Of a DNA stretch of 64,000 nt, positions 36,565-48,201 are shown one piece after another (the stretch's first letter is position 1; each line of letters begins with the position of its first letter). This DNA comes from Bugula neritina (taxonomy: Eukaryota > Bryozoa > Gymnolaemata > Cheilostomatida > Bugulidae), in the NCBI GenBank assembly GCA_964035545.1, contig OZ037767.1, positions 28,005,628-28,069,627 on the forward strand. The letters are read 5' to 3'. A program made the translations under genes and the position numbers. The notes beneath the pieces were generated by a model. The model saw nothing but the letters and a program-made list of their open reading frames with translations, did no database searches and was not told the origin of the DNA.

Positions 36565-38763
36565 TTAGACAGAAGCCTCGCCACTTTCGCCTGAAGATGC
36601 TAATTTTTTAGTCTCTAACCGGCGTTTTACATTCCAATTGTATACTCTGGCCATGCTTACTTCTGTGGTAGTTGTCTGATCACGCAAGAATCCCAAATCT
36701 TCATCAACCTACAATTTAAGAATGGAAACACAGCTATGACACAATAACTGGTACTAATAAGATATCCTTCAACCTCATATATTGTATTAACGGAACAGTG
36801 TCACTAGCTACTATTATACGACTCATTTTTCTCATACAGATATATTTGTGTTGTGTACAGGAGCTTGATAAAAATGGTGGTTAGCATAAATTCACTCAAA
36901 CCAGGATTCAACATTTTACAAAAATCAAACCCCTTTGCAATAGCAGTAAATACAAAATTTTCTTGTTAAGAAAATCTCCATTATTTTCCTGATGCTTTGA
37001 GGGCAGGGGTATGATAAAATACAGAGGATAGAGAATAAGAAATTGTAACAATGGCAGAATGCCCACCACAACCTGCAAACCACAGAAATGTCCAAAAACT
37101 AAAAGAAATTTAACTTTCAACATGCTTTGATTACAACCAAAAATTACAATTTATCTAAACTGACTAATAAGAAAGTACAAATTAGAATGGTGAAAATTTT
37201 ACAATATAAGTACTTGCCAGAATATTATGCTCAGAATGACACTATCAGAGCAGGAAAAGAAGTAACAAAGGTAAGACATAGAGAGAGTTTAGAGAAAAGG
37301 AGTTTATTGATAAAGCAAAATAGTTTAGCACAGGCTAAAAAAAGTCCCACACGCACACGACACACCTACATTGACCAAAGTTTACAGCCACTGTGAATTG
37401 ATAGTAAATTATAGAAAAATACTACACTCACAATATCCGAGGCTTCTTTAGCCTGAGTTATATTCTTCTGTAACAAAGTGCGGGCTTCTTCTAATGTATA
37501 CTCCAACATCACATTGGCCTAAACAAATTAAATTTGCACAAGCTATAAGTAAACAGCACATAAGTCCAAAAACTTAAAACACACAAAAAAGCAAAGCAAA
37601 AGTGAAAGAAAACCAAACGATGGTCGTCCACGAGATGATTTTAATAGGAAGCGCATTTTATTTGTATTGCCGTCAATTATAATCAAAAAAATAAAGCTTA
37701 ACTATAAAATAACATAACAGGTTTCCATATATAAATAAACATTAAGTTAATCTTAGCAAATTTATGTTTTTGGTTAAACATTAAGCCTTATTCAAACTTA
37801 TAAAGGCATAAGTTAATTCTAGGAAATCTGTAACAACTGCAACAAACACAAAATTTAGCAGCAAATAACAGGGGCAGATAAGATGTGTAACAGAACAGAA
37901 AAGCTCACCACAGATATATAAGAAACTTACACCTAACCACAGACCAACTTTCTTTGTTGGGGGAATCTTTGCTTTAACATACAGGTTGTCAGCTAACATG
38001 AATTGTGTGTCTATAATTTCAGTATCTTTCTCTTCTAAATGCATGATTGCATTTAAAGCACCTTTCAACTCTGGCAGTTGAACTTTTAGTCTATGAGGTA
38101 ATTAGAAAACTAACCCACATTATATAAAGAAAGGAATATCATAAACACAGTTACCAGATACATTGTCAGCCACACAAGACAAAAAACTTAATTAAACAAA
38201 ATTTCAGTTTTTTGCAATAAAATAGCTGATGGGAGGTAAAACATCACATAAAAATATTTAAATTTTTGAGTTTCAAAAATTTAAATTTTTGAGTTTCAAA
38301 AATGCTTCAGACACGCACCTTTTCTTCTTGAGATTTAGATTTTGTTCCATAAATTTATATTTTTGATGTTGTTCATCGAGACGTCTGAGAACTACTTCTG
38401 CTGATTCATTCTCTGCCTGCTGCATGTACACATCGACATCTTCCTGCGGTGGTATAAAAGTAGAGGTTACTAAAATGATGAAACTTGCGTGCAAAAAATA
38501 TTTAAGAAACTGGTACTATAGTTATGTGGTGACAATTTATGAAGTTATACTAGCATATAGTGTATCTTTCTAGCAATGGCTATTTCTATTACACAAAACT
38601 ATCAAACATGACCAATCATCATTTGGCAATATCAACTTTATAGGCTATATTACATTTGCTTCTATTTGATTTAAGCATCTCTTACAACAAAGACTGCTTT
38701 GGGTATGCCAGACTTATTTGCTTTGTTTTCTTCAGGTTTTGCATCTTTTACTTCAGACGTCAT
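36565..38763 (-). CDS. VBP1: Prefoldin subunit 3 (VHL-binding protein 1)
   Basis: Five coding exons, 5' to 3': 38686-38763, 38319-38443, 37931-38090, 37432-37518, 36565-36708; 594 nt, 197 aa. Prefoldin 3 is an alpha-class subunit of the hexameric cytosolic prefoldin chaperone, which hands nascent actin and tubulin to CCT/TRiC. Landmarks recalled from the human protein are present in order: GIPKAVFVEDVD, LDEQHQKYKFMEQNL, ADNLYVKAKIPPTKKVGLWL, ANVMLEY and TTEVSMARVYNWNVKRR. The central hairpin lies between two coiled coils. The chosen ATG fits the human start region; the exon continues 5' to 38804 as probable UTR behind another acceptor. It is divergent from CHMP2B. Confidence 0.94.
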
Positions 38764-38804
38764 TTCGAGTGATTGGAGCACAACTTCTGCTTTATCTTCA
38801 AAAT

Positions 38805-41216
38805 CTAAAAGGAACATCCAAAATGATAAAGTTATTATGAAGTGGATATGCATTACAACATTAGTATATAAAGCAAGATAGGCCACAAAATATATACTCG
38901 TTTTATTATTAGAGAATTCGTAAACATAGAGAGTTTATGGCTGTGCTAGACTAGCTAGAGAAATATTGTAATAGATCATATTTTGTTAAGTCATACTCAT
39001 ACTTAATGCTATTATTACACAAGATGTAGACCTAAAAGTGCATCCAAATATGTACACAGCAAGACTCATATTAATTTAAATTAATAACATATAATACATA
39101 CAGTTTTACTTCAGCATTGTAACAATCACAATGTAAGTGATAGTATGTTATTGTTAGTGTTACACTTTGACTTGCTTATTAACTTACAGTTAGTGTTGTT
39201 ACTGCTACGTTTGGAAAAATAATGGTGAAAAAAGACAGTTTTGGTTCCATTTAAATTTTAATTTGCTTCCATCTTGATTTTTTCACTATCAGTACCAGTA
39301 TGAGTATTACTATGAATGTCGTCAATCAGACTCAGTATCATTATTACTATGAGTATGAACATGAGAAAGTCGAAATAATTTCTTTTTATTAAGTATTTAG
39401 TTTTACTTTTACTACATCAGTTGACCTTGATCATTGTGATTGTAAAAATAAGTTACTGATAAGTAAATAACTAAAAATAAATGTAACTAATAATGCATAA
39501 AATTAAATGATAGTCACAGCGACAGTTTCATTCTAAGTTACTGTGAGTGCGAGTCTCAGTCTGAGGCTGAGCGTCTCGGTGCCACAATGACAAAGTGACT
39601 AACAAAATCAGAATGATCAATGATGATCATAATAATAATAGCACAAAAGAGTTTCCATGAAATTTTCAGCGATGCAAAAAACTTTGCAAATTTAAAAATT
39701 TATAAGTTTTGCTTTTAGGCTAAAAATTAATGAAGGAAATCAAAAATGCACACTTGAAAATAAATTTGCAATCATTCATTGGAATGAAAAAGAATTTTTA
39801 ATACTCGCTATGCATTTAGCCAATAAGATGCAGTAAAAAGCGCTACTATTTTAAGACAAAAGCTGTAGGCAAAAGAATCATTTTTCTTATATCGTCGTTT
39901 TATACCTGCGTATAAGAATTTTTGGCAGTAAACAAAGACTGCGTTTCCTGTTGTCATTCAAGTTATATTATATGCATGATCACCATAAGTGAGTATGAGT
40001 AATATGAGAATGCAATAAGTGCTGGATTTCTTCACCATCATATGAGTCATAGTCACGTCAATAAATTGAACAGTAAATAATAAATTCAGGTTCTTATTTT
40101 GTTATACTGATACTCTTGTCACATTTTTCATTGCTGTTGGCTTTTAATTTTAATTATAATATTAATAATAATTTTAATTTAGTTTTACTTTTACGTTTTA
40201 GATTTTACTTCGTCTTGAGTTCTTCTGGTTTTTTACTTGGTCTTTTACTAAAAGTTTTAGTAATGCTTATACTTATAGACTATAGTTAATCTTATACTTA
40301 TAGTTATACAGAATAATACTAATAGTAATACCATTACTATTAGTATTGGTACTACTTATACTTGTAGAGTTATACTTATACTTATAGCCTATAGCCATAG
40401 GTCTACTAGTACTAGTACTACTACTAATATTATTAGTATTACATTTACTGTCTAACACTATGACTATAGTAATAGTAATACTAATACTAATAGTACTAGT
40501 AGTGCAATTACTATCACTATCAGTATCACTATTAGACATTAGTCTTACTCTTGGGCTTACTCTTGGACTTAGAGTTAGTATTAGAATTACTATTACTATT
40601 AGACTTGAAGTTAGTTACACTTACAGTTACACTTACTTAGTATTAGTATTACTATTAGTATTTGTCACTATTACTATTAGGCTTAGGCTACTAATACTGT
40701 TGCTAATAGTAATTTACTAATAGTAATCTAATAGTGGTAGTTATAATAACATTGAACAAAAAAATGCTGTTATGCTAATAATTGTCATCATAGCGATATA
40801 ATTTAAATCATTTTATAAAAAAGGTAACACGCTTAATTTATTTATATTTGTTTCCAATGAATTTTAAGTGCTCTAAATGCTACCCATAAGCTGATAGAGA
40901 CAAAGTGTATTAGCACCAATCACAGTACAATGTGTCAGTGTTTATATTTAGCTAGTGCCAGCAATTGCTAAATGCCAAACTTCAAATGTAAAGTTTTAGG
41001 TAAACATGAAATAGCAAGCGTGCTTCTTAGCATGCTGATCTTAGAGCATTACTTGATTAAAAAGCAACAAATATCAAAACTATACAATTTCAGGTGTCAT
41101 CAGTCATTTATAGTAATAAATATAGCAGCAGATAGGTATAAGGAAGTATTTGCTCAGTCTAAAATGTTTATTTTCGTATATTTTAGTCGCCTTGTCTGAA
41201 TTTGGTGGTGTTGATT
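38805..41216. promoter_or_regulatory. Divergent VBP1/CHMP2B intergenic region
   Basis: About 2.4 kb separates the 5' ends of VBP1 (-) and CHMP2B (+), so it must hold both promoters. No TATA box or specific site can be assigned by eye. It contains the repeat block 40262-40740 and otherwise AT-rich unique sequence. Confidence 0.45.
40262..40740. repeat. TAGTAATACT-type degenerate repeat, block 2
   Basis: About 480 bp of irregular ACTTATA, TAGTATTAC, TACTATTAG and related units, rich in short inverted copies. Ser/Thr/Ile-rich or Leu/Val/Ile-rich frames here come from the repeat. Confidence 0.8.
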
Positions 41217-42682
41217 ATGCCTCTTTTCAGTAAAGAACCAACTGTGAAAGGTTTGTAAATATTGCTTGAATGTTGAATTGCTTACATTAGCTCACTAGTA
41301 TAAGGTAAATATTTAGTTGGTTTGACAATCAATATGAAATATATTATAGAGCAGTTGAAGTCTCAAGACAGAACATTGCGTAAAGTTGACCGAGACTTGG
41401 CTAGAGATAGAAGTGGGTTAGAGCGACAAGAAAAGTTGCTGGTGGGTTTATTAAATAATAAAATAACGACTGGTTGTCATTGTGTTTTGATCAGATAGCT
41501 TGTTCAATTGTGGTTTTAATTTTTGATAAGAATTCAAAAAAAGATCCCAGTATTGCGAACTAAAGTGAAAAAACATTTTGTTTGTAGGAGCAACAAATAA
41601 AACAGGCAGCCAAAAGGGGAGACAAGCAGTCATGCACTATTTTAGCAAAACAATTAGTTAACCTAAGGAAAACTAGAACAAAATCTGTAGCTACTGGGGC
41701 TAGAATTCAGGCTATTGGTAACCAAAGTAAGGTTATGAACTCTAACATGAAAATGGCGGAAGCTATGGGAACAACAACTAAGGTATGAAATTAAATTATT
41801 GCAGAATATAAAATAAAAGGAATTGGACTTGTGGTACTTTTTCATTTCATCTTAGCCTATTTGAAGTAGATATATTGGCAAGTTGTGGTACAGATGAACG
41901 TGGTATAAATATAAAGGCATATTTACTACTATTAGCTCGTGCCTTGTTTTAGCAGTTAGTCTTGATGGTATATTAAGAGCTGTTGGAGAAGTAATAGTGT
42001 AATATTTTACAGACAATGCAACAAATGAATAAGGTGATGGATCCACAGAAAATGGCCGCACAGATGAACGAGTTTACCAAACAAAATGCAAAACTGGAAA
42101 TGACAGAAGAAATGAGTAAGTTAGTTTATGTGAAGATATTATAGCGTTATGATATACATACGCACGTCACAATGAATAGTTCTGCTGAAACAAAGGCTTG
42201 CTGCTGACAGTATCTAGACAGCATTAGCAGCAGATTTAGTACTAATGCTCCCGTCACTGTTGGAAAGTGGTACTAATGGAGTTTCTCAACAACATTTAAT
42301 TGATAGTGATTTTTAATTTGTTTTAGTAAATGACACACTAGATGAAATGTTGGATGAATCTGGTGATGAAGAAGAACAAGATTCAATTGTTGCAGGAGTG
42401 TTGGACGAAATTGGTATTGATATTTCAGGAAAGGTTAGTACACCAGTTCAATTTAGGCAGCAAAAATTTTTGATTTGGCCACATGAAAATGACTAGTGAC
42501 TGGTTTATGCTTGTGAAAAGCAACTTAAATGCTAATTTTATTTTGTTCAGTATATAATACATGGCTATGTGCTTTAGGTGGCAGAAGCCCCCTCCGCTCA
42601 TAGAGGTACAATTGGAGCTGAGGCTTCAGGATTCACAGATGATGATTTAGAGAGGCAATTGAAAGCTCTAAAAACAATGTAG
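41217..42682 (+). CDS. CHMP2B: Charged multivesicular body protein 2B (ESCRT-III)
   Basis: Six coding exons: 41217-41250, 41350-41441, 41588-41782, 42013-42115, 42327-42433, 42578-42682; 636 nt, 211 aa, against 213 in human. CHMP2B polymerises on endosomal membranes as part of ESCRT-III and drives multivesicular-body budding and other membrane scission. Seen in order: MPLFSKEPTVK, basic helical region with LAKQLVNLRKTRTKS, KVMNSNMKMAEAMGTTTKTM, MTEEMINDTLDEM, an acidic stretch, VLDEIGIDISGKV, and a C-terminal MIT-interacting motif (DDLERQLKAL) for VPS4. These favour CHMP2B over CHMP2A. It converges on TAF7. Confidence 0.93.
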
Positions 42683-43232
42683 TCGCTGTATATAATTAAA
42701 TTTTGAAATGATTATTTAAGATATGTATTTTTATTGGTAACTATTATTAGTTGTATTTCTGCAAGTATTGTATCTATTCACCAAACAAACCTGCTTTTGC
42801 GTCTAGCTTCATTTTACAAGCCTTTAAATTTGATCTTATAACTCAATTGTATTGTATAAATACTGCTAACTTGTTTGAAATCATAAAAATTATTTTTTGA
42901 TGAAACGTACTTTCAAAATATATTATTATATATATTTGTATTGCAAAACTTTCGAAAAAATTTTATTCCAAAACTGTTATGCCATGTCAATGAAGCATAA
43001 TCATAATATAAAATTAATCTATTCAACAGATTAAAAAAAATTAATCAGTATCTCAATTTTGTATTAAAGATACACTGCCTATAACCTATTTTATTCACGG
43101 CTCCTGAATTCAGTTTGCTTATATCAGAACATACAGCTTGCCAATTTCTAGTTGTTTCATAAATTCCAAGACCATCTTCCAGCTACCAAAGCTGTTCCTA
43201 ACCTCAGTTAGTGTTCCCTATCACCAGAGTTC
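42683..43232. other. Convergent CHMP2B/TAF7 3' spacer
   Basis: AT-rich 3' flank of both genes. TTTATT at 43090-43095 (AATAAA on the minus strand) is a plausible TAF7 poly(A) signal. No other feature is seen. Confidence 0.5.
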
Positions 43233-46200
43233 TCAACGCAGGTTCTCTAAACGATCAATTTCACGTGTCACTTCCAGCTTCTCAGCCATCAAATCATCTA
43301 ACACTGCTTCAAACCTTCTGCGTAGGTCAGGATTCTGCATTTGTTTTATCTCAATCTCCTACAATACACATGTTACCTTCATTTAGAAAGGTATTTCAAT
43401 AAACATGGTAAATATGGTATTTGTCTCTATTTCTGAAAAACCTCCCCCCCCCCCCCCCCCCCGCCAACAAAAAGTCAATGTTTATCAAATTGCTCATTGA
43501 CTCAGTTCCAATGTTTATAAAGTTGCTAGCTGAGCCAAGTACCCGCAATCTCAGCATACAGACACTTGGAACTGGGCTATGCTATTCAAAACAGTGTAGA
43601 ATGATCTCATAAGATTTAAACACAACCAACATAACTACTGCACTGCTACTATTTGTTCACGTCTTTTAAATAAAACATAATAGGTATATAGTGGCCATCT
43701 TATGTGAAGTTAAAATGGATAATCAACTAACATTCAAGAAGTATTTCAAAATGTCAAATATGAATGCAGGGTTGCAACTTTTTTTTAGAAATTTAGAGAC
43801 AAAAGAGAGGTGAAACATGTGCAAGACTAAGCTCTATGCGCTATATTACTTAAAACACAAATCCCAGGCTAAGCATGCACACTATGTTATTTAAAATACA
43901 GATACAAGGCCAAGTGTTGCAAGCCAAATCATTTAAATCACAGATCACAGGCTGAGCTCTGCACACCTGCTGTGAGATTCGAGTCTCCAGTGCACTCTGC
44001 TGCTTTTTCAAGGTTCGAACTTTTTCTAAAATTACGTCATCATCGTCATCCTCTACATTCTGCGCATCTGCAGCTGGTGTGTCGGGATCTGAACCGGCAG
44101 CTGCAGATTGTGCCGTAGACGCTGCCATTGTCTGCAGCACAAAACAAATATCTCATGTCTAACAACCATATTTCAGTATCTAACCAACAAAACTTAACAG
44201 GTTATTTATTTTTCAGCCTATGACCACAGATAGCAGGAGTAATCTTTCCAGAGCCGGAAGATAAAGCACTTTCTGTAAAACAAATTCATTACTAGCTGAA
44301 AGCATATACTTATGCTGCAACACATCTGTTGAGATAACAAACTCTGCTCTCCACAGCAAATCCATAAAACATTTCAACAGAATTCTATTGACCTAGAATA
44401 TAATTGATATCCCAAGAACTGCATTACCACATGAAAGTAGATAAGTTAGATAACCAAAACACCAATGAAGCTATGCGGAGTTACCTGCTCATTGTCAGAG
44501 TCTCCTTCAACATTCACTTCTCCCTCATCTTCTGATGACGAAATTTCACCAAAGAGTTTCTCCTCGTCAAGAGGCACTTTTCCGGAAGCACCAGTCTCGT
44601 TAACACCAGAGGCATCGCCGGCTGCAGTATATTACATACGATACCTGCACTACTCAATACACCAAGCGTACTGTGACGACGCTAGTTTTACAATTCACAG
44701 TCCTAGGACACCGATATGATAACTTAAATACTAACTAGTAAAGACTGACCTGGTACACTATCATCTATAATCTCTTCATACGAAACTTCGATTGCCTCCA
44801 GATCTGTCCGCAGCAACCGCTTGACTTCCTTTTCAATACTTGCCAAATCTATTGGCTTTTTCCGGAGTGTTTTTCGAAATCTACGCCGTCTGACATTTTT
44901 CAATGGAGGAGTGATACCATGCAAAAACTGATATTTCTTTTCTAAAAAAAGGAGATGTAAATTCAATTAGGTATTACACTTTAAGCACTATGGAAACTTA
45001 AGCTAACAATTTCATAAGAACCGACAAATGTAGTAATTAGACAGTCAAAGCAACAATGTTAATTTCAGCTCAGCCAATTTCCTTTTATTCCATATTTATC
45101 AATATGTAATTTCAAAATTAAATTCCTATTTATAGGAGTTTAATCTTATATATAAGATTTGAACTATATATCTAATACAAACATAAACATACCAACACTA
45201 ACATATATATAACTCTGAAATAAGCAGCAATAAACAAGTATTTATGATAATCTTGGCAGCGGCAAACCTTTCTCTTTCTTCTTCTTGGGAGATTCAACTT
45301 CCTCATCACCGGGCTCCATATCATTAGAACAGATAAGCATCTGACTAATATCTGCAGTTTTGTAAAATGTTTTGTTGTCTGTTGTCTTTAGTGTTTCTAT
45401 TATACACGGCAAATCAACTAGCTGCAAAGCAAACGAGGAACATATGTATCAGTTTAGTCTTAAAGTTGATCAGTAAACTATAAAAAATCTTTAAAATTTG
45501 GTAGAAATAGATAACCATATTAGCTATTTTAGTTTTTCGTTTTAAAAAAAATAAAGACAGGTGAAAAATATTTGAATGGCCATATTCATGATACTAGAAT
45601 GCATTTTAATATAAAAATAGAATATGAATATAAAATTCTAAAATCATTTTTGCAAATTTTTGAGCAACAGAAAAAACTTTTTAAAGACTTTTTCTATTAA
45701 TTCCTTATTATGTCAGTATTGGATAACATAAAAGGAAACAAGGCTGGCAAAACAGAGCAATCAAAGTAGATGAAAAACACAGTTGCCCGAGGTACAAAAA
45801 TGACACCATAATCAAAAAATTTAATACTGAAAGCTCCAGAAAATGATACAACATTTACATGATGGAAGTAGAATATGTATATTGAAACTAAATACAAAAC
45901 AAAAGTAATTTTTAGACACATATAAACCAACAACAGGTGAAGCTTAATGATATTCAAATTGAAACACATAGTTGACTTATTACTTTGATTATAAAGTAAA
46001 TTGTTACATTGCTGCTAAAGTATTAAACTTGCAATAAAAAATGGTAACTTAAGTTGAGAATTATTAACCACTCTACCTTAGCATTGATAACTTCACTACC
46101 GTAACGAACTGTCCCCCACCGATTATCTGGCTGAATGTCTATATGAAGATTATCTTTTAGATTATTTCCATTTTCAAGTTCGTGAGCAAGTGCCATGGAT

Positions 46201-46550
46201 TGACCAGGTGGCAGACTAGATATAAAACATGCCAGTAGAACACGTCTTATTTAGCAATGCAAAGCTAAAGGCACTCAATTATTAGTTATTGTTTTTCATA
46301 CAATATTTTAGACAAAACTCAAAACATCAGGAAACCACTCAGTCAACCAATACATTCTGATTCTCATAAGTCAAACCTTAGATACAAATAATAATATAAG
46401 TATGATATGATGCTAAAATGAATGAGCTAATATTCAATAGGATTTAAATGCGATACTAAGATGATTGACAAACCGTAAAATAAAATGCTGCTCCATATCA
46501 AACTGATCATCTTTACGCCTTGCATCTGTTTGCTTCCCTTTACTAGTCAT
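43233..46550 (-). CDS. TAF7: TFIID subunit TAF7
   Basis: Seven coding exons, 5' to 3': 46474-46550, 46077-46215, 45268-45421, 44750-44941, 44485-44621, 43967-44131, 43233-43358; 990 nt, 329 aa. TAF7 is a TFIID subunit that binds TAF1 and restrains its acetyltransferase during preinitiation-complex assembly. The conserved N-terminal TAFII55 domain (about 15-175) is clear: EQHFILRLPPGQSMALAHEL, DNRWGTVRYG, LVDLPCIIETLKT, FYKTADISQML and YQFLHGITPPLKNVRRRRF. An acidic/serine linker and a C-terminal coiled coil (NPDLRRRFEAVLDDL) follow. Human TAF7 is 349 aa. The 5' UTR extends to 46562 behind an acceptor. It is divergent from EED-1. Confidence 0.95.
43444..43462. repeat. Poly(C) run, C19
   Basis: Nineteen consecutive C in the TAF7 intron just upstream (minus strand) of its last exon, i.e. 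poly(G) on the transcribed sense strand. Confidence 0.9.
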
Positions 46551-46562
46551 TTTGATTTTCGG

Positions 46563-48201
46563 CTAAATAAAATTAAGATTTTCAACTTTATGATTTAAAT
46601 CATTGATTATATTTAAAAGTAATGTTCCCCAGCAGAGCGGAGACATAAGAAAGTAAGTAGCTACAAGCACAGCATACTCATACTGATACTTCATTAACGG
46701 TAAGAGACTAACTCTAAGTCTAAGAGTAAGACTAAGACTAAGAGTAAGAATAAGAGACAAAAGTACACTCACACTGTCACTGTGACTGTACAGAGTAGAA
46801 AACAATTACATACAAATAAATTTTCACAGCTTTACTAAGATAACCTTAGCCTCTATTTTTAAAATTAATGTAAAAAAACAGGAGACAAGAAAAATCTATT
46901 CAGTAAATTTATTTTCAAAATTCTGTTGTAAGCAAAGGGCTATCATAAAGTAATAATGTCTCAGACTCTGAATCGGTTTGTAATTGGTCAGTATTTAGCA
47001 TAAATGTAGGAAAATGGAGTCACTAGGTAACTTAAGAGCTGAGCTAATACAGTTTAGCTTTTATTATGAAACTATTTATGGAATCGTCTATGCAATGATT
47101 AGTAATAAAAAGGATTTCACGCTATCGCGCCCAAGGACGAAACTTGTTTATGTTCATTCTCACATTGTGATTGTGCTGGTGTTGCATGCTCATGCTGGTA
47201 ATGATAACAAAAACTGTTATAATTATCACCATGTCGAACAAATTTTAGTAATTGAATTGTTGTCAGCAAGCATACGCCAGTGTTTTTTCATTATGATTAT
47301 GCATTCAATTTATATCGATATGATTATATAAATGAACCAGGCAAAAGCATAATAATTTAATATAATATAATAAATATAAATATTGATAAATATAATAATT
47401 TAATTTTAATAATTAATATTATTATTACTAGTATTAGTATTACTATTACTATTAGTGTTAGTATTACATTTAGTGATTTTACTATTACCATTACTAATGT
47501 ACTTTCAGTTAAATAGTAACATTACTAATACTAATACTATTACTATTAGTAATACTAATAGTAATAGTACAGTAAATGTAATGACTATTACAGTAAGAGT
47601 AATACTATTACTATTAGTATTACTATTGGTATTACTATTAGTAATACTTATACTAATACTAGTTGAGTAATTCAAATTGGCAATCGTTATTTCATAATCG
47701 GCACCACCATCATGATCTTAACCATTATGATTATTAGTTGCTCATACTCTAACACCCACAGTCACTATTACTGTATAAGTATTAGTATTACTAACATTAA
47801 CACTTACTAGTAATACTATTACTAATAGTAAAACTTATTGTTAATAGTAATACTTACAGTTAATGTTGTAAGTTATATTAATTAAAATATTTATAGATAC
47901 TTATGTTTATCATAATCTTATATTAATAATAATGATAATAAAATTGCTAATATAATAAAATATAATTATAAATATTGATTAAGGCAAATACTGATACTCA
48001 TAGCAATGATTCAATTTTAGTTATACTTATACTATAGCATTAACTATACATACAATATTAAGTATAACATTAACTGTACTCTGTAATTATTTTACTACAA
48101 ATGTTTCCTTATACTTATAGTGATATTCATATGTAATTTTATGCACTCAGTTATAGTCATACTTTCAGTTACAGCAGCTGAAACTTTAAATTACATTTGA
48201 A
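46563..48201. promoter_or_regulatory. Divergent TAF7/EED-1 intergenic region
   Basis: About 1.6 kb between the TAF7 (-) and EED-1 (+) start codons must contain both promoters. It holds a CTAAGTCTAAGAG-type hexameric repeat near 46690-46760 and the TAGTA repeat block at 47400-47880. A 105-codon frame at 47014 lacks splice context or similarity and is not called. Confidence 0.45.
47400..47880. repeat. TAGTAATACT-type degenerate repeat, block 3
   Basis: Two sub-blocks (about 47400-47680 and 47770-47880) of ACTATTAGTATTAC and TAGTAATACTAATA units, closely similar in type to the blocks at 35480 and 40262. Confidence 0.8.

Noticed and set aside
40273-40720. Ser/Thr-rich and Leu/Val/Ile-rich frames on opposite strands
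   Set aside because: Both come from the TAGTA-type repeat block.
47014-47331. 105-codon + strand frame between TAF7 and EED-1
   Set aside because: No donor or acceptor fits, composition is AT-driven, and no family resemblance; could be revisited with RNA data.
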